From assembly GCA_023433305.1 (NCBI GenBank), contig JAEZCZ010000110.1, forward strand, positions 1 to 41,300: a DNA stretch of 41,300 nucleotides, written 5' to 3'. The position numbers were made by a program, and so were the translations under genes. A model generated the notes under the pieces. That model did not search any database, was not told the DNA's origin, and worked only from the letters and a program-made list of their open reading frames with translations. Positions 23,125-30,823 of the stretch are shown here, one piece after another. How positions within the stretch are numbered: position 1 is the first letter of the stretch; each line of letters opens with the position of its first letter. The stretch comes from Pseudomonadota bacterium (GTDB lineage Bacteria; Pseudomonadota; Alphaproteobacteria; Sphingomonadales; Sphingomonadaceae).

Positions 23125-23155
23125 GAACCTCTATTCTAGATTAGGTTATCGATAA
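23125..23155 (+). promoter_or_regulatory. Shared catabolic operator element, site 2 (extradiol operon), plus palindrome
   Basis: GAACCTCTATTCTAGAT at 23125-23141 matches the GAATNNATATTCTNGAA element, and aligned without gaps to site 3 it agrees at 18 of 26 positions, including a downstream GTTATC. The perfect palindrome TTATCGATAA follows at 23146-23155, ending 17 bp before the GTG start of the extradiol dioxygenase gene. Both lie where a repressor would block the operon promoter. Confidence 0.5.
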
Positions 23156-23172
23156 ATCGAGAGGATGATTTC

Positions 23173-24063
23173 GTGATTCGTTCGATGGCCTACCTGGCAC
23201 TTGAGACGCCCGCCGCCCCAGCGTGGGAGGTGTTCGGACGCGACATCCTCGGCATGCAGCTCGTCGACAAGGAAGCCGGCGTCGCCCTTCGCTTTCGCAT
23301 GGACGAAGCCGAATGCCGCCTGTGGGTACGGCCTGGTGCGGCAAACGACATCGCCTGCATCGGCTGGGCCGTGGGCGATGAAAGCGCGGCGCTGGCCCTC
23401 GCCGAGCGTATCGATCGCGCAGGCTGCACGACGCGGGCCTGCACCTCCGAGGAAGCGGAGGACCGGCGCGTCGCCGGGTTCCGCTGGTTCATCGATCCCG
23501 CCGGATTTCGCCACGAGCTGAGCTGGGGGCAGTACGTCTCGCCCGGATCGTTCGTGGCAGGCCGGCCCATGAGCGGTTTCAGGACCGGCGACCAAGGCAT
23601 GGGCCATATCGTGCTGCTGGTTCCCGACCTGCACGAGGCCGACCGCTTTTACCGCGAGGTGATGGGTTTCCATCAATCCGACCGCATCGTTGCGGACGGG
23701 CGCGAGCTGCTGTTCTACCACTGCAACGGGCGCCACCACTCGCTCGCCATCGGCTCGCCCGGGCCGGGCGTGGCCGGTGCTCACCACCTGATGCTCGAAG
23801 TCAACGCGCTCGACGACGTGGGGCGCGCCGTGGATCTGTGCGAATTGCACGACGTGCCGGTGAGCAAGTCGATCGGTTGCCATACCAACGACCGGATGGT
23901 CTCGGCCTACCTCTATTCGCCGTCCGTGCTGCGCATCGAGTACGGCTTCGGGGGGCGCGAGATAGACGACTTGTGGGAGCCGAAGACCTACACGGCCACC
24001 TCGATCTGGGGCCACAGGGAACTGCGGCCCGACCTGCCGCCGGCGATGGTCGTCAGGCGATGA
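23173..24063 (+). CDS. Type I extradiol ring-cleavage dioxygenase
   Basis: Starts with GTG at 23173 after GAGAGGA; 296 residues, normal for two-domain BphC/HsaC-type enzymes. The iron ligands are His145 (GMGHIVLLVPD), His205 (AHHLMLEV) and Glu256 (RIEYGFGG). The second-sphere residues His189 (RHHSLAI), His237 and Tyr246 (GCHTNDRMVSAYLYSP) are also present, so the enzyme should be active. It opens a catechol next to the two hydroxyls, giving a 2-hydroxymuconic-type product for the C-C hydrolase at 36285. It heads a seven-gene operon, overlapping the flavin reductase gene by 4 nt. The N-terminal domain lacks the metal ligands, as usual. Confidence 0.92.
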   Translation: MIRSMAYLALETPAAPAWEVFGRDILGMQLVDKEAGVALRFRMDEAECRLWVRPGAANDIACIGWAVGDESAALALAERIDRAGCTTRACTSEEAEDRRVAGFRWFIDPAGFRHELSWGQYVSPGSFVAGRPMSGFRTGDQGMGHIVLLVPDLHEADRFYREVMGFHQSDRIVADGRELLFYHCNGRHHSLAIGSPGPGVAGAHHLMLEVNALDDVGRAVDLCELHDVPVSKSIGCHTNDRMVSAYLYSPSVLRIEYGFGGREIDDLWEPKTYTATSIWGHRELRPDLPPAMVVRR

Positions 24064-24605
24064 ACGGGCGCATCGCCAATTCCCCGGGCGGGCCACCCGA
24101 GGCGCGCGCCGTGCCGGTGGCGGCGCGTCCGATTTGTGAGCCCGCCACGTTTCGCAAGGTGCTGGGCAACGTCCCGACTTCCGTGTCGATCGTGACCGGC
24201 GACGATGGCGAGGGCCATTTCGGGATCGTCATCGGATCGCTCGTGTCGATTTCGCTCCAGCCGCCGCTGGTCGGCTTCTTCATCGACAACCGGTCGCGCA
24301 CGCTGCCTCGGGTCCTGGCCTGCAGGCGGCTTTGCATCAACATCCTGTCCGCCGAGCAAGCGCGCTTCTGCCGCGATTTCAGCGTCAACCAGTCGGACCG
24401 CTTCTCGTGCGGGAACTGGCGCCAGGAAGAAGGCGAGGCCCCCCTTCTCGACCAGGCCCTGGCGTGGATTTCGGGCCGGCTGGAGCGGTCGATCGAGATT
24501 GGCGACCACCACCTCATCGTCATCGAGCCCGACGCGCTCGCGGAGAACCCGGCACGCGCCGCCAGTGATCCGCTCGTCTTCTTCCGCGGAGCCTTTGCCA
24601 GCTGA
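24060..24605 (+). CDS. Flavin reductase component (HsaB/HpaC-like)
   Basis: 181 residues; the ATG at 24060 overlaps the dioxygenase stop (ATGA). It is a flavin-reductase-like (FMN-binding split barrel) domain: FRKVLGNVPTSVSIVTGDDG, GIVIGSLVSISLQPPLVGFF, the ribityl/phosphate region DNRSRTLPRVLA, and the terminal GDHHLIVIEPDAL with the family's GDH. It should supply reduced FMN or FAD, made with NAD(P)H, to the hydroxylase encoded 42 bp downstream, as HsaB does for HsaA in steroid degradation. Confidence 0.9.
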   Translation: MNGRIANSPGGPPEARAVPVAARPICEPATFRKVLGNVPTSVSIVTGDDGEGHFGIVIGSLVSISLQPPLVGFFIDNRSRTLPRVLACRRLCINILSAEQARFCRDFSVNQSDRFSCGNWRQEEGEAPLLDQALAWISGRLERSIEIGDHHLIVIEPDALAENPARAASDPLVFFRGAFAS

Positions 24606-24646
24606 TCCGGCGCGGCGCCGCAAGATTTCATTGGAGAGTTCCTGAG

Positions 24647-25870
24647 ATGCACACGACCGATCTCGAAGCCAGGCCCGAGGCCAAAGTGGAAACCGTGGCG
24701 GATGTCCGCGCGCGGATCGAAGATGCCATGCCCGAGCTGGCGGACCAGGCCATCGCCTGCGACGAACTTGGCAAGCTCACGCCGCGGGTGCGCGACATCT
24801 TGCGGCAGAGCGGGGTTATGCGGGTCTTCCAGCCGCACGAATACGGCGGGCTGGAGGGCGATCCGGTCGAGTATTGTCGCCTCGTGATGGATATCTGCGC
24901 GGAGGCGCCGTCCGCGGGCTGGGTGGCGGGCGTCGTGGGAGTGCACTCCTTCGAATTCGCCCAGGCGGATGCCCGGCTCCAGGAAGAAGTCTGGGGGGTG
25001 GACACCGACACCTGGATCGCTTCGCCCTACGCGATGATCGGCAGGGCGCGCCGGGTCGAGGGCGGCTGGCGCCTGACCGGCCGCTGGCCCTTCTCGTCCG
25101 GCACCGACTGGTGCGACTGGATCGTGGTCGGCGGGCTGGCCGAGGCCAGCGACGGCAGCACCCCCGCGAAGTTCGCAGAGCCCCATCACTTCATCCTGCC
25201 GCGCAAGGATTACATCATCCATGACGACAGCTGGGACACCATGGGCCTTCGCGGCACCGGGTCGAAGGATGTCGAGGCGGTCGATGCGTTCGTGCCCGAC
25301 TACCGCGTGATGAACGTTGGGAAGCTCAACGATCGCGTCTACCACCAGGAGAACAGGCCCGGCTCGGCGCTTTACGAGATGCCCTTCGACCTCGTTTTTC
25401 CGGGCCTCATCTGCTCGGCGACCATCGGCCTTGCCGACGGCGTCGTTCGGCGGTTTCGCGAATACTCGGAAAGCCGGGTCAATCGCGGCGGGCTGAAAGC
25501 GATCGACAACCCCTACCAGATGGCGGCGCTGGGCGCGGCCATGGCCGACATCCAGGCTTCGCGCCTGCAACTGCTCGACGACATGCAGCGAGCCTACGTC
25601 CTGGCGTTGTCCGGAGGCAGCGTCACGCGCGCGATGCAGCACGAGGCGAGGCGAAACCAGGTGCGCGCCGTGCGCCGGGCCGCCGAGGCCGCGCAGGCGG
25701 TCTTCGGCAACGTGGGCGGCAACGTCGCGCGCAATTCCAATCCGATCCAGCGCTTCTATCGCGATATGTCGGTGGCGATGTGCCACGCCTGCAACGTCGA
25801 CCAGCCGGTCTACGCGGCGCAGGCGGCCTTCACCTTCGGCAAGCCCATTCCCCCGGGCGTGATCGTCTGA
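24647..25870 (+). CDS. Two-component flavin-dependent hydroxylase, oxygenase subunit (HsaA-like, acyl-CoA dehydrogenase fold)
   Basis: 407 residues, start after GGAGAG at 8-nt spacing. The protein has the acyl-CoA dehydrogenase fold used by group D flavin monooxygenases: N-terminal helices (RQSGVMRVFQPHEYGGLEGD), a beta domain (WRLTGRWPFSSGTDWCDWIV, then DSWDTMGLRGTGSKDVE) and a C-terminal four-helix part (FGNVGGNVARNSNPIQRFYR, then CHACNVDQPVYA). The active-site Glu of true dehydrogenases is not seen at its usual place. With the adjacent reductase it should hydroxylate a phenol to the catechol cut by the extradiol enzyme, like HsaA/HsaB/HsaC in 3-HSA metabolism. A different substrate is likely, as no steroid genes are present; IacA of indole-acetate pathways is another relative. 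Confidence 0.85.
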   Translation: MHTTDLEARPEAKVETVADVRARIEDAMPELADQAIACDELGKLTPRVRDILRQSGVMRVFQPHEYGGLEGDPVEYCRLVMDICAEAPSAGWVAGVVGVHSFEFAQADARLQEEVWGVDTDTWIASPYAMIGRARRVEGGWRLTGRWPFSSGTDWCDWIVVGGLAEASDGSTPAKFAEPHHFILPRKDYIIHDDSWDTMGLRGTGSKDVEAVDAFVPDYRVMNVGKLNDRVYHQENRPGSALYEMPFDLVFPGLICSATIGLADGVVRRFREYSESRVNRGGLKAIDNPYQMAALGAAMADIQASRLQLLDDMQRAYVLALSGGSVTRAMQHEARRNQVRAVRRAAEAAQAVFGNVGGNVARNSNPIQRFYRDMSVAMCHACNVDQPVYAAQAAFTFGKPIPPGVIV

Positions 25871-25911
25871 ACCGCGGGCCGGGCCGCCACGCGCAAACAC
25901 GAGGGACGACA

Positions 25912-26934
25912 ATGGATTCCGAATCAGACCCGCGCGGTGTGCTGCGGCAATGGGGGGAGCACCACCTCGCGCCGCTATGGCTCAGCCCTACTGCCCACAA
26001 GCCGCCACCGGCGCCGCAGGAAACGCACCTGTGGGAATGGTCGACGACGCGGCCGCTCCTCGAGCACGCCTTTCGCGAGACTTCGCCCGAGATCGTCGAG
26101 CGGCGGGTGTTGCAGTACATGTCCCCCTACGCGACGTCGGAGCGGGACGAATATACCGTCGGAACGCTGCTGTGTTGCGTGCAGTGCCTGCTGCCGGGCG
26201 AAACCGCGCGGCCGCACCGCCACGCCATGGGAGCCCTTCGCTTCGTGCTCGAAGGCAGCGGCGCGATGACCCTGGTCAATGGCAAGGCCTGTCCCATGGA
26301 GTACGGCGACCTCATCCTCACGCCTGCCTGGTGCTGGCACGAGCATCGCCACGACGGCGAGGGCCCGGTCCTGTGGCTCGACGCCCTCGACGTGCCGCTT
26401 CATTCCTACCTCGGGACCGTCGAGTTCGAGCGGCCGCCGGTCGAGCAGATGCCCGCCACGGTGCCGGACGATGCGCTCGAATTCGCCGGCTTCCTCCCGG
26501 TCGGGATCGCGGACGGCGGCTCGCACAGCCCGGTCTTCCGCTATTCCTATTCGCACGCGCTGGCCGCCCTGGCTGCCGCTCCCCGCGCGGCCGACCGTTC
26601 GCGCACCATCCGCTACGCCAATCCGCTGACGGGCGGGACCGCCCAGTCGTTCATGGATTGCTCGCTGACGGAAATCGAAGCGGGCCAGACCACGATCGCC
26701 AGGAGGTCCAACGCCAGCACTGCCTGCGTCGTCGTGGCCGGGACGGGAAGCTCGCAGATCGGCGGCAAGACCATCCGCTGGGCCGAGAAGGACTTCTTCA
26801 CCATCCCCGCCGGCAATTTCGCCAGCCACACGGCCACGAGCGCGCAGGCGCGCCTGTTCATGCTTTCCGACCGCGACGTCCTCCACAGGCTTGGACTCCT
26901 GCGTGAGGATACCACGGCGGAAGGGGCGGAATAG
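25912..26934 (+). CDS. Gentisate 1,2-dioxygenase-like double cupin
   Basis: 340 residues; the ATG at 25912 follows GAGGGA. It is a bicupin with the pattern of gentisate and 1-hydroxy-2-naphthoate dioxygenases. N-terminal cupin: PHRHAMGALRFVLEGSGAMT with iron ligands His102 and His104, then DLILTPAWCWHEHRHD with His143. The C-terminal cupin (about 230-330; RRSNASTACVVVAGTGSS, FFTIPAGNF) lacks the His set and is structural. It should open a ring between a carboxyl- and a hydroxyl-bearing carbon. The next gene encodes an acylpyruvase-type hydrolase, as in gentisate operons. Its presence in the same operon as an extradiol enzyme points to a second ring or a second intermediate. Confidence 0.85.
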   Translation: MDSESDPRGVLRQWGEHHLAPLWLSPTAHKPPPAPQETHLWEWSTTRPLLEHAFRETSPEIVERRVLQYMSPYATSERDEYTVGTLLCCVQCLLPGETARPHRHAMGALRFVLEGSGAMTLVNGKACPMEYGDLILTPAWCWHEHRHDGEGPVLWLDALDVPLHSYLGTVEFERPPVEQMPATVPDDALEFAGFLPVGIADGGSHSPVFRYSYSHALAALAAAPRAADRSRTIRYANPLTGGTAQSFMDCSLTEIEAGQTTIARRSNASTACVVVAGTGSSQIGGKTIRWAEKDFFTIPAGNFASHTATSAQARLFMLSDRDVLHRLGLLREDTTAEGAE

Positions 26935-26937
26935 GCG

Positions 26938-27828
26938 ATGCGCATTGCTCTGTACGACGACGGGCGGCTTGGCGTGGTGCAGGATGGCCGCGTCTTCGAC
27001 GTGAGCGCCGCCCTCGCCGCGCTGCCGGCATCGCCCGCCCCATGGCTGGGCACCCGGGGGGACCCGATCATCGCCAACCTCGAGACGTTGAAACCGGCGA
27101 TCCGGCGCGCGCTTCCGTCGGCGTCGTCGAAGCCGGTAGGGGAAGCGTGCTTTCTCGCCCCGGTGCAGCGGCCGACCAAGATCATCGGCGTTCCGGTGAA
27201 CTACCGCAAGCATGCCTCCGAAGCCGAAGCCGACGCGGCCACCTTTTCGGACCGGTTCCGCGGCTCGATCGAGGAGCAGGGCTTCTTCCTCAAGGCAGTC
27301 AGCTCGCTGGCCGGGGCCGGCGAGGGCATAACATTGCGATTTCCCGATCGCCGGTCCGATCACGAGATGGAGCTCGGCGTGGTCATCGGCAGGACGGTGC
27401 GCAACGCGCCGGCCGCGCAAGCGCTCGAGGCAGTCGCCGGCTATGCCATCGCGCTGGACATGGTGGTCAGGGGACCGGAAGACCGCAGCCTGCGCAAATC
27501 GGGCGACAGCTACGCCATCCTCGGCCCCTGGCTGGTAACGGCCGACGATATCCCCGATCCCGAGACGCTGGATTTTTCGCTGCACGTCAATGGCGAATTG
27601 CGCCAGGCGTCGAACACAGGACAGATGATCATGAAGCTGGCCGACCAGATCGCCTACGCTTCCAGGTTCTACACGCTCTATCCGGGTGACATAATCATGA
27701 CGGGCACCTGCGAAGGGGTAGGGCCCGTCCGGCCGGGCGACCAGATCGACTGTCGCATCCAGGACATCGCCGAGATGACGGTCGGCGTCCATCCGCGCTA
27801 CGTCGAAGAAGAAGAGAAGGCCCGATGA
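26938..27828 (+). CDS. Fumarylacetoacetate hydrolase-family protein (fumarylpyruvate/acylpyruvate hydrolase type)
   Basis: 296 residues beginning 3 bp after the dioxygenase stop. The FAH domain (about residues 75-285) shows KIIGVPVNYRKHASEAEA, the metal ligands in SDHEMELGVVIG (E-x-E) with the following Asp in GYAIALDMV, the catalytic-region Lys in RSLRKSGDSYAILGPWL, and the closing PGDIIMTGTCEGVGPVRPGD. It should hydrolyse the 3-acylpyruvate product of the cupin dioxygenase, giving pyruvate and a dicarboxylic acid. Its stop overlaps the next start by 4 nt. Confidence 0.9.
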   Translation: MRIALYDDGRLGVVQDGRVFDVSAALAALPASPAPWLGTRGDPIIANLETLKPAIRRALPSASSKPVGEACFLAPVQRPTKIIGVPVNYRKHASEAEADAATFSDRFRGSIEEQGFFLKAVSSLAGAGEGITLRFPDRRSDHEMELGVVIGRTVRNAPAAQALEAVAGYAIALDMVVRGPEDRSLRKSGDSYAILGPWLVTADDIPDPETLDFSLHVNGELRQASNTGQMIMKLADQIAYASRFYTLYPGDIIMTGTCEGVGPVRPGDQIDCRIQDIAEMTVGVHPRYVEEEEKAR

Positions 27829-28808
27829 GCCAATTGCAGCTTTCCGTGGCAGTCGGGAATTACGACCGCTGCCGGCCGCTGTTCGACGGCGAGGTCCAGA
27901 TCGATGGGGTCGACCCGGTTTTCATGCGGCTCGCTCCGGAGGAGATATTCTTCCGGGCGTTCAGGCAAGCCGAGTTCGACATCTGCGAGCTTTCGCTGTC
28001 GTCGTCGGTCGTGAAGGCGGCCAACGGAACCCTGCCCTATGTGGGGGTGCCGGTGTTCCTGTCGCGGATGTTCCGCCATTCGGCCTTCTATGTGCGCAAG
28101 GACCGGATAAAGCGCCCGCAGGACCTTGTCGGAAAGAAGGTTGGCCTGCCCGAGTACCAGTTGACCGCCATGGTGTGGATTCGCGCCTTCCTGTCGCAGG
28201 ACTACGGAATCTCCCCGGAAGACATCACGTGGGTACGCGGCGGCATTTCGGATGCCGTGCGACCGGAGAAGATCGAGCTCCAGCTGCCGCCCGGGATAAG
28301 GCTCGAGGAAGCCCCGCCCGGCAAGACCATCTCCGCGCTGCTCGCGGAAGGCGAAATCGACGGCTACATCGCCCCGCGCGCCCCCGATATCGCGCCGACG
28401 CCCGACGTCGGCTGGCTCTTCCCCGATCCGATGGCCGAGGCCAGGGCCTACTTCGAGCGCCACCGGATATTCCCGATCATGCACATGGTGGGCATTCGCC
28501 GCAGCATCGCCGACGCCCACCCGTGGCTGCCGGCTGCGGTGTTCAAGGCTTTCGCCCAGTCGAAGGACTTGTGCCTCGAGCGCCTGCGCGAGACTTCGGC
28601 CTGCAAGATCACCATGCCGTTCGTCGACGAGCGGCTGCACGCCGACATGGCGCTGATGGGCGAGGATTTCTGGACTTACGGAATTCCGAACAACTGCCAT
28701 GTCCTGGATCATTTCTTCGACCAGCATCACCGGCAGGGCCTCTCGTCGAGGGTCGTGACGGCCGAAGAGCTGTTCCATCCTTCGACGTTCGAGCAGTTTT
28801 CGATCTGA
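27825..28808 (+). CDS. 4,5-dihydroxyphthalate decarboxylase-like protein
   Basis: 327 residues; start overlaps the FAH stop (ATGA). The fold is that of NMT1/periplasmic-binding proteins, but there is no signal peptide (MSQLQLSVAVGNYDRCRPLF), so the protein stays in the cytoplasm. Blocks such as EEIFFRAFRQAEFDICELSL, VPVFLSRMFRHSAFYVRKDR and VGLPEYQLTAMVWIRAFL are those of 4,5-dihydroxyphthalate decarboxylase (Pht5-type). It may remove a carboxyl group from a hydroxylated aromatic acid or from a ring-cleavage product. Homologues are often annotated as ABC substrate-binding proteins; absence of a signal peptide and of ABC genes argues against that here. Confidence 0.8.
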   Translation: MSQLQLSVAVGNYDRCRPLFDGEVQIDGVDPVFMRLAPEEIFFRAFRQAEFDICELSLSSSVVKAANGTLPYVGVPVFLSRMFRHSAFYVRKDRIKRPQDLVGKKVGLPEYQLTAMVWIRAFLSQDYGISPEDITWVRGGISDAVRPEKIELQLPPGIRLEEAPPGKTISALLAEGEIDGYIAPRAPDIAPTPDVGWLFPDPMAEARAYFERHRIFPIMHMVGIRRSIADAHPWLPAAVFKAFAQSKDLCLERLRETSACKITMPFVDERLHADMALMGEDFWTYGIPNNCHVLDHFFDQHHRQGLSSRVVTAEELFHPSTFEQFSI

Positions 28809-28873
28809 ATTTCGACGCGGGTCCCTGGTTCGGGATCGGCGGTTTCGCTGGGTGTCGACAAGATCTCGCACGC

Positions 28874-29584
28874 ATGGAGGGGACATTGCAGGACAAGGAA
28901 TTTCACTGGCAGCTCATAACCTTCTTCAGGATACTGTTTGCCTTTCACCTGATCTATTCGGGAACCGCCTATGTATTCTTCGGGTGGGTTCCGTCGGCGT
29001 TCCATGACGGCGCGTCGCCGGTCGGCCGCTTCCTCGTCGCGCTCGACGACGTCGGACTGTACGCCGTCGTCAAGCATGTCGAGCTAGTGCTCGGCGTCCT
29101 CATCCTGAGCAACCGGTTCGTCGCTGTCGCCGCGGTGGCCGAACTGCCGATAACGATCGTGATCTCCTATCTGAACATCTTCGTGGAAGGAGCGCTGGAT
29201 ACACGGCATTACTACACCGGCGTGCAGGAACTGACCATCAATGCTGTGGTCCTGTTCGGATATGGCGCGTACTACCGCTCCATGCTGACGCCGCGGCCAC
29301 GCCCGCAATGGCTGTGGCAGGAGCTGGACGCGACCTCGACGCCGCTCGCCAGCGCGGTCGCACCGGCCCGGTTCGCCTTCGGCACGCCCCAGACCTGGAT
29401 ATTCTTCGGCCTCGTCATGGCGGCGATCGTCGCCGCGTCGTGGTTCCTCGGGCCGGTCGACCGGCGCCTGCCGCCGCGCGACTGGGTGCCGCCGTTGTTG
29501 GCGTTCGTGGCCATGCTCGGGCTCTACCGGGTGACCCGTTTTCGCGGATCGCGCAGCCGAGAGGCCGTGCCCTCGCGCGGATGA
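28874..29584 (+). CDS. DoxX-like membrane protein 3, with C-terminal two-helix extension
   Basis: 236 residues from the ATG at 28874; this ATG has no good ribosome site, and a TTG at 28886 sits only 3 nt after GGAGGGG, so the start is uncertain. Residues 12-138 are a four-helix DoxX-like domain with DVGLYAVVK, LSNRFV, TGVQEL and PRPRPQWLW, aligning in order with DoxX-like 2. Residues 172-222 add two further helices around a GPVDRRLPPRDW loop and end in a basic tail, matching the separate 60-residue protein at 22785-22967. It is the last gene of the extradiol operon and is followed by a strong hairpin. Confidence 0.75.
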   Translation: MEGTLQDKEFHWQLITFFRILFAFHLIYSGTAYVFFGWVPSAFHDGASPVGRFLVALDDVGLYAVVKHVELVLGVLILSNRFVAVAAVAELPITIVISYLNIFVEGALDTRHYYTGVQELTINAVVLFGYGAYYRSMLTPRPRPQWLWQELDATSTPLASAVAPARFAFGTPQTWIFFGLVMAAIVAASWFLGPVDRRLPPRDWVPPLLAFVAMLGLYRVTRFRGSRSREAVPSRG

Positions 29585-29617
29585 TGGGATTCCGCCGGGA
29601 GTCCCTTCCGCCTGCGC

Positions 29618-29653
29618 CCGCACGGCTCCTCGACCAGACCGGGAGCCGTGCGG
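29618..29653. terminator. Bidirectional terminator hairpin between convergent operons
   Basis: Perfect 12-bp arms CCGCACGGCTCC (29618-29629) and GGAGCCGTGCGG (29642-29653) with a 12-nt loop lie in the 69-bp gap between the DoxX-like 3 stop and the CoA-transferase stop, ending one base before the latter. There is no T-tract on either side, as common in GC-rich bacteria. Serves both converging transcripts. Confidence 0.7.
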
Positions 29654-30823
29654 TCAGCGCGCGTCCGGCGCGGCGGGATCGCCTCGCGAAACCAGCCCGA
29701 ATTCGGCCGCGAGATCGTCGCCGTGCGCATCCAGTTCGGGCGGCGGAGCGAACTCATCGGCACGGCGACCGTCGAGCGTTACGGGACTCTTGATGGCCAA
29801 GACTTCGCCCATCGACGGATGGTGGGAGGGGGCGAGGGTGCGGAGATGGGCGACCTGAGGATCGTCGTGGACTTCGTCCACCGACAGCACCGGCGCCGCC
29901 GGCACGCCCTGCGCGGCGAGCGCGGCCGCCCATTCGTCGCGGGACCGGCCCGCGAAGCACTCCCCGAGGATTTCCCGCAGCTCCGGGTAGTTCCGGGTGC
30001 GATCGGCCGGGGCGGCGAACCGGGGATCGCCGGCGAGCTCGGGACGGCCGACGACCGCGAGCAGGCCTTCCCAGAACTTGCGCACCGCCGACAGGTGGAC
30101 GCTGACGAGCTTCCCGTCGGAGCAGGCGAGGGTGTAGCACTGGGATATCCTGACGCGCGTATCCGGGCCGGAAACGATCCCCGCCCTGGTGAACTGGGCG
30201 AAGGCATCGGGAATGAACGAGATCGCCGCTTCGAGCATGTTCACCTCGACGTGGCCGCCCGTCCCCGTGGCCACGCGGCGCAGCAGGGCCGCGAGAATGC
30301 CCTGGACCGCGTACATGCCGGTCACGTTGTCGGCGATCGTCGGCCCGCTCATGCGCGGGTCCTCCGGGTCGAGCATCAGCGAGGCCATTCCGGAAAGGGC
30401 GACCGGCACGCTGTCGAAGGCCGGCCGCGCGCTGTAGGGACCATGGGCGCCGAAGCCGGTTATCGATGCGCGGATCAGCCGCGGGTTGATGGCGCGAAGG
30501 CGCTCGTTGTCGAACCCGAGCCGTTCGAACGCGCCGGGCCGGAGATTCTCCGTGACGACGTCGGCCTTTTCGAGCAGCCGGACGAGGTCCGCGGACCCGG
30601 ATTCGGATCGCAGGTCGAGCTGGATGCTTTCCTTGTTGCGGTTGTAGGCGACGAAGGGAGCGCTGTACCTTCCCCCGCCGTGCCCGCGAAACGGGTCGCC
30701 GGTTTCCGGAAGCTCGACCTTGATCACCCGGGCCCCGAGGTCGCCCAGCATCATCCCGGCCAGCGGGGCGGTGACCATCGTGCCGAGCTCGATCACGAGG
30801 ATGTCGGCGAGCACGTCCTTCAT
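29654..30823 (-). CDS. Family III CoA transferase (CaiB/BaiF)
   Basis: 389 residues; its ATG at 30823 overlaps the acyl-CoA dehydrogenase stop by 4 nt. Family III features: LVIELGTMVTAPLAGMMLGD, LGARVIKVELPETGDPFRGH, NRNKESIQLDLRSESG, GFGAHGPYSARPAFD, and the region VEVNMLEAAISFIPDAFAQ. In formyl-CoA transferase and CaiB the residue in that last block is the catalytic Asp; here the sequence reads M-L-E-A-A, so a Glu appears to replace it. It should move CoA from a donor to an aryl or aliphatic acid so that the adjacent dehydrogenase can act. Donor and acceptor are unknown. Confidence 0.87.
   Translation of the reverse strand: MKDVLADILVIELGTMVTAPLAGMMLGDLGARVIKVELPETGDPFRGHGGGRYSAPFVAYNRNKESIQLDLRSESGSADLVRLLEKADVVTENLRPGAFERLGFDNERLRAINPRLIRASITGFGAHGPYSARPAFDSVPVALSGMASLMLDPEDPRMSGPTIADNVTGMYAVQGILAALLRRVATGTGGHVEVNMLEAAISFIPDAFAQFTRAGIVSGPDTRVRISQCYTLACSDGKLVSVHLSAVRKFWEGLLAVVGRPELAGDPRFAAPADRTRNYPELREILGECFAGRSRDEWAAALAAQGVPAAPVLSVDEVHDDPQVAHLRTLAPSHHPSMGEVLAIKSPVTLDGRRADEFAPPPELDAHGDDLAAEFGLVSRGDPAAPDAR

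Noticed and set aside
23173..25870. Steroid (HsaA-D) degradation operon
   Set aside because: The enzyme types match HsaA, HsaB, HsaC and HsaD, but there are no ketosteroid dehydrogenase, 9-alpha-hydroxylase or side-chain genes, and the gentisate-type genes do not belong to that pathway.
24053..27792. Two minus-strand frames of more than 600 codons opposite the hydroxylase, bicupin and FAH genes
   Set aside because: Compositionally biased mirror frames of strongly supported enzymes, with no recognisable domains.
27825..28808. ABC-transporter substrate-binding protein
   Set aside because: No signal peptide or lipobox and no permease or ATPase genes nearby; the sequence fits the cytoplasmic dihydroxyphthalate decarboxylase branch of this fold better.
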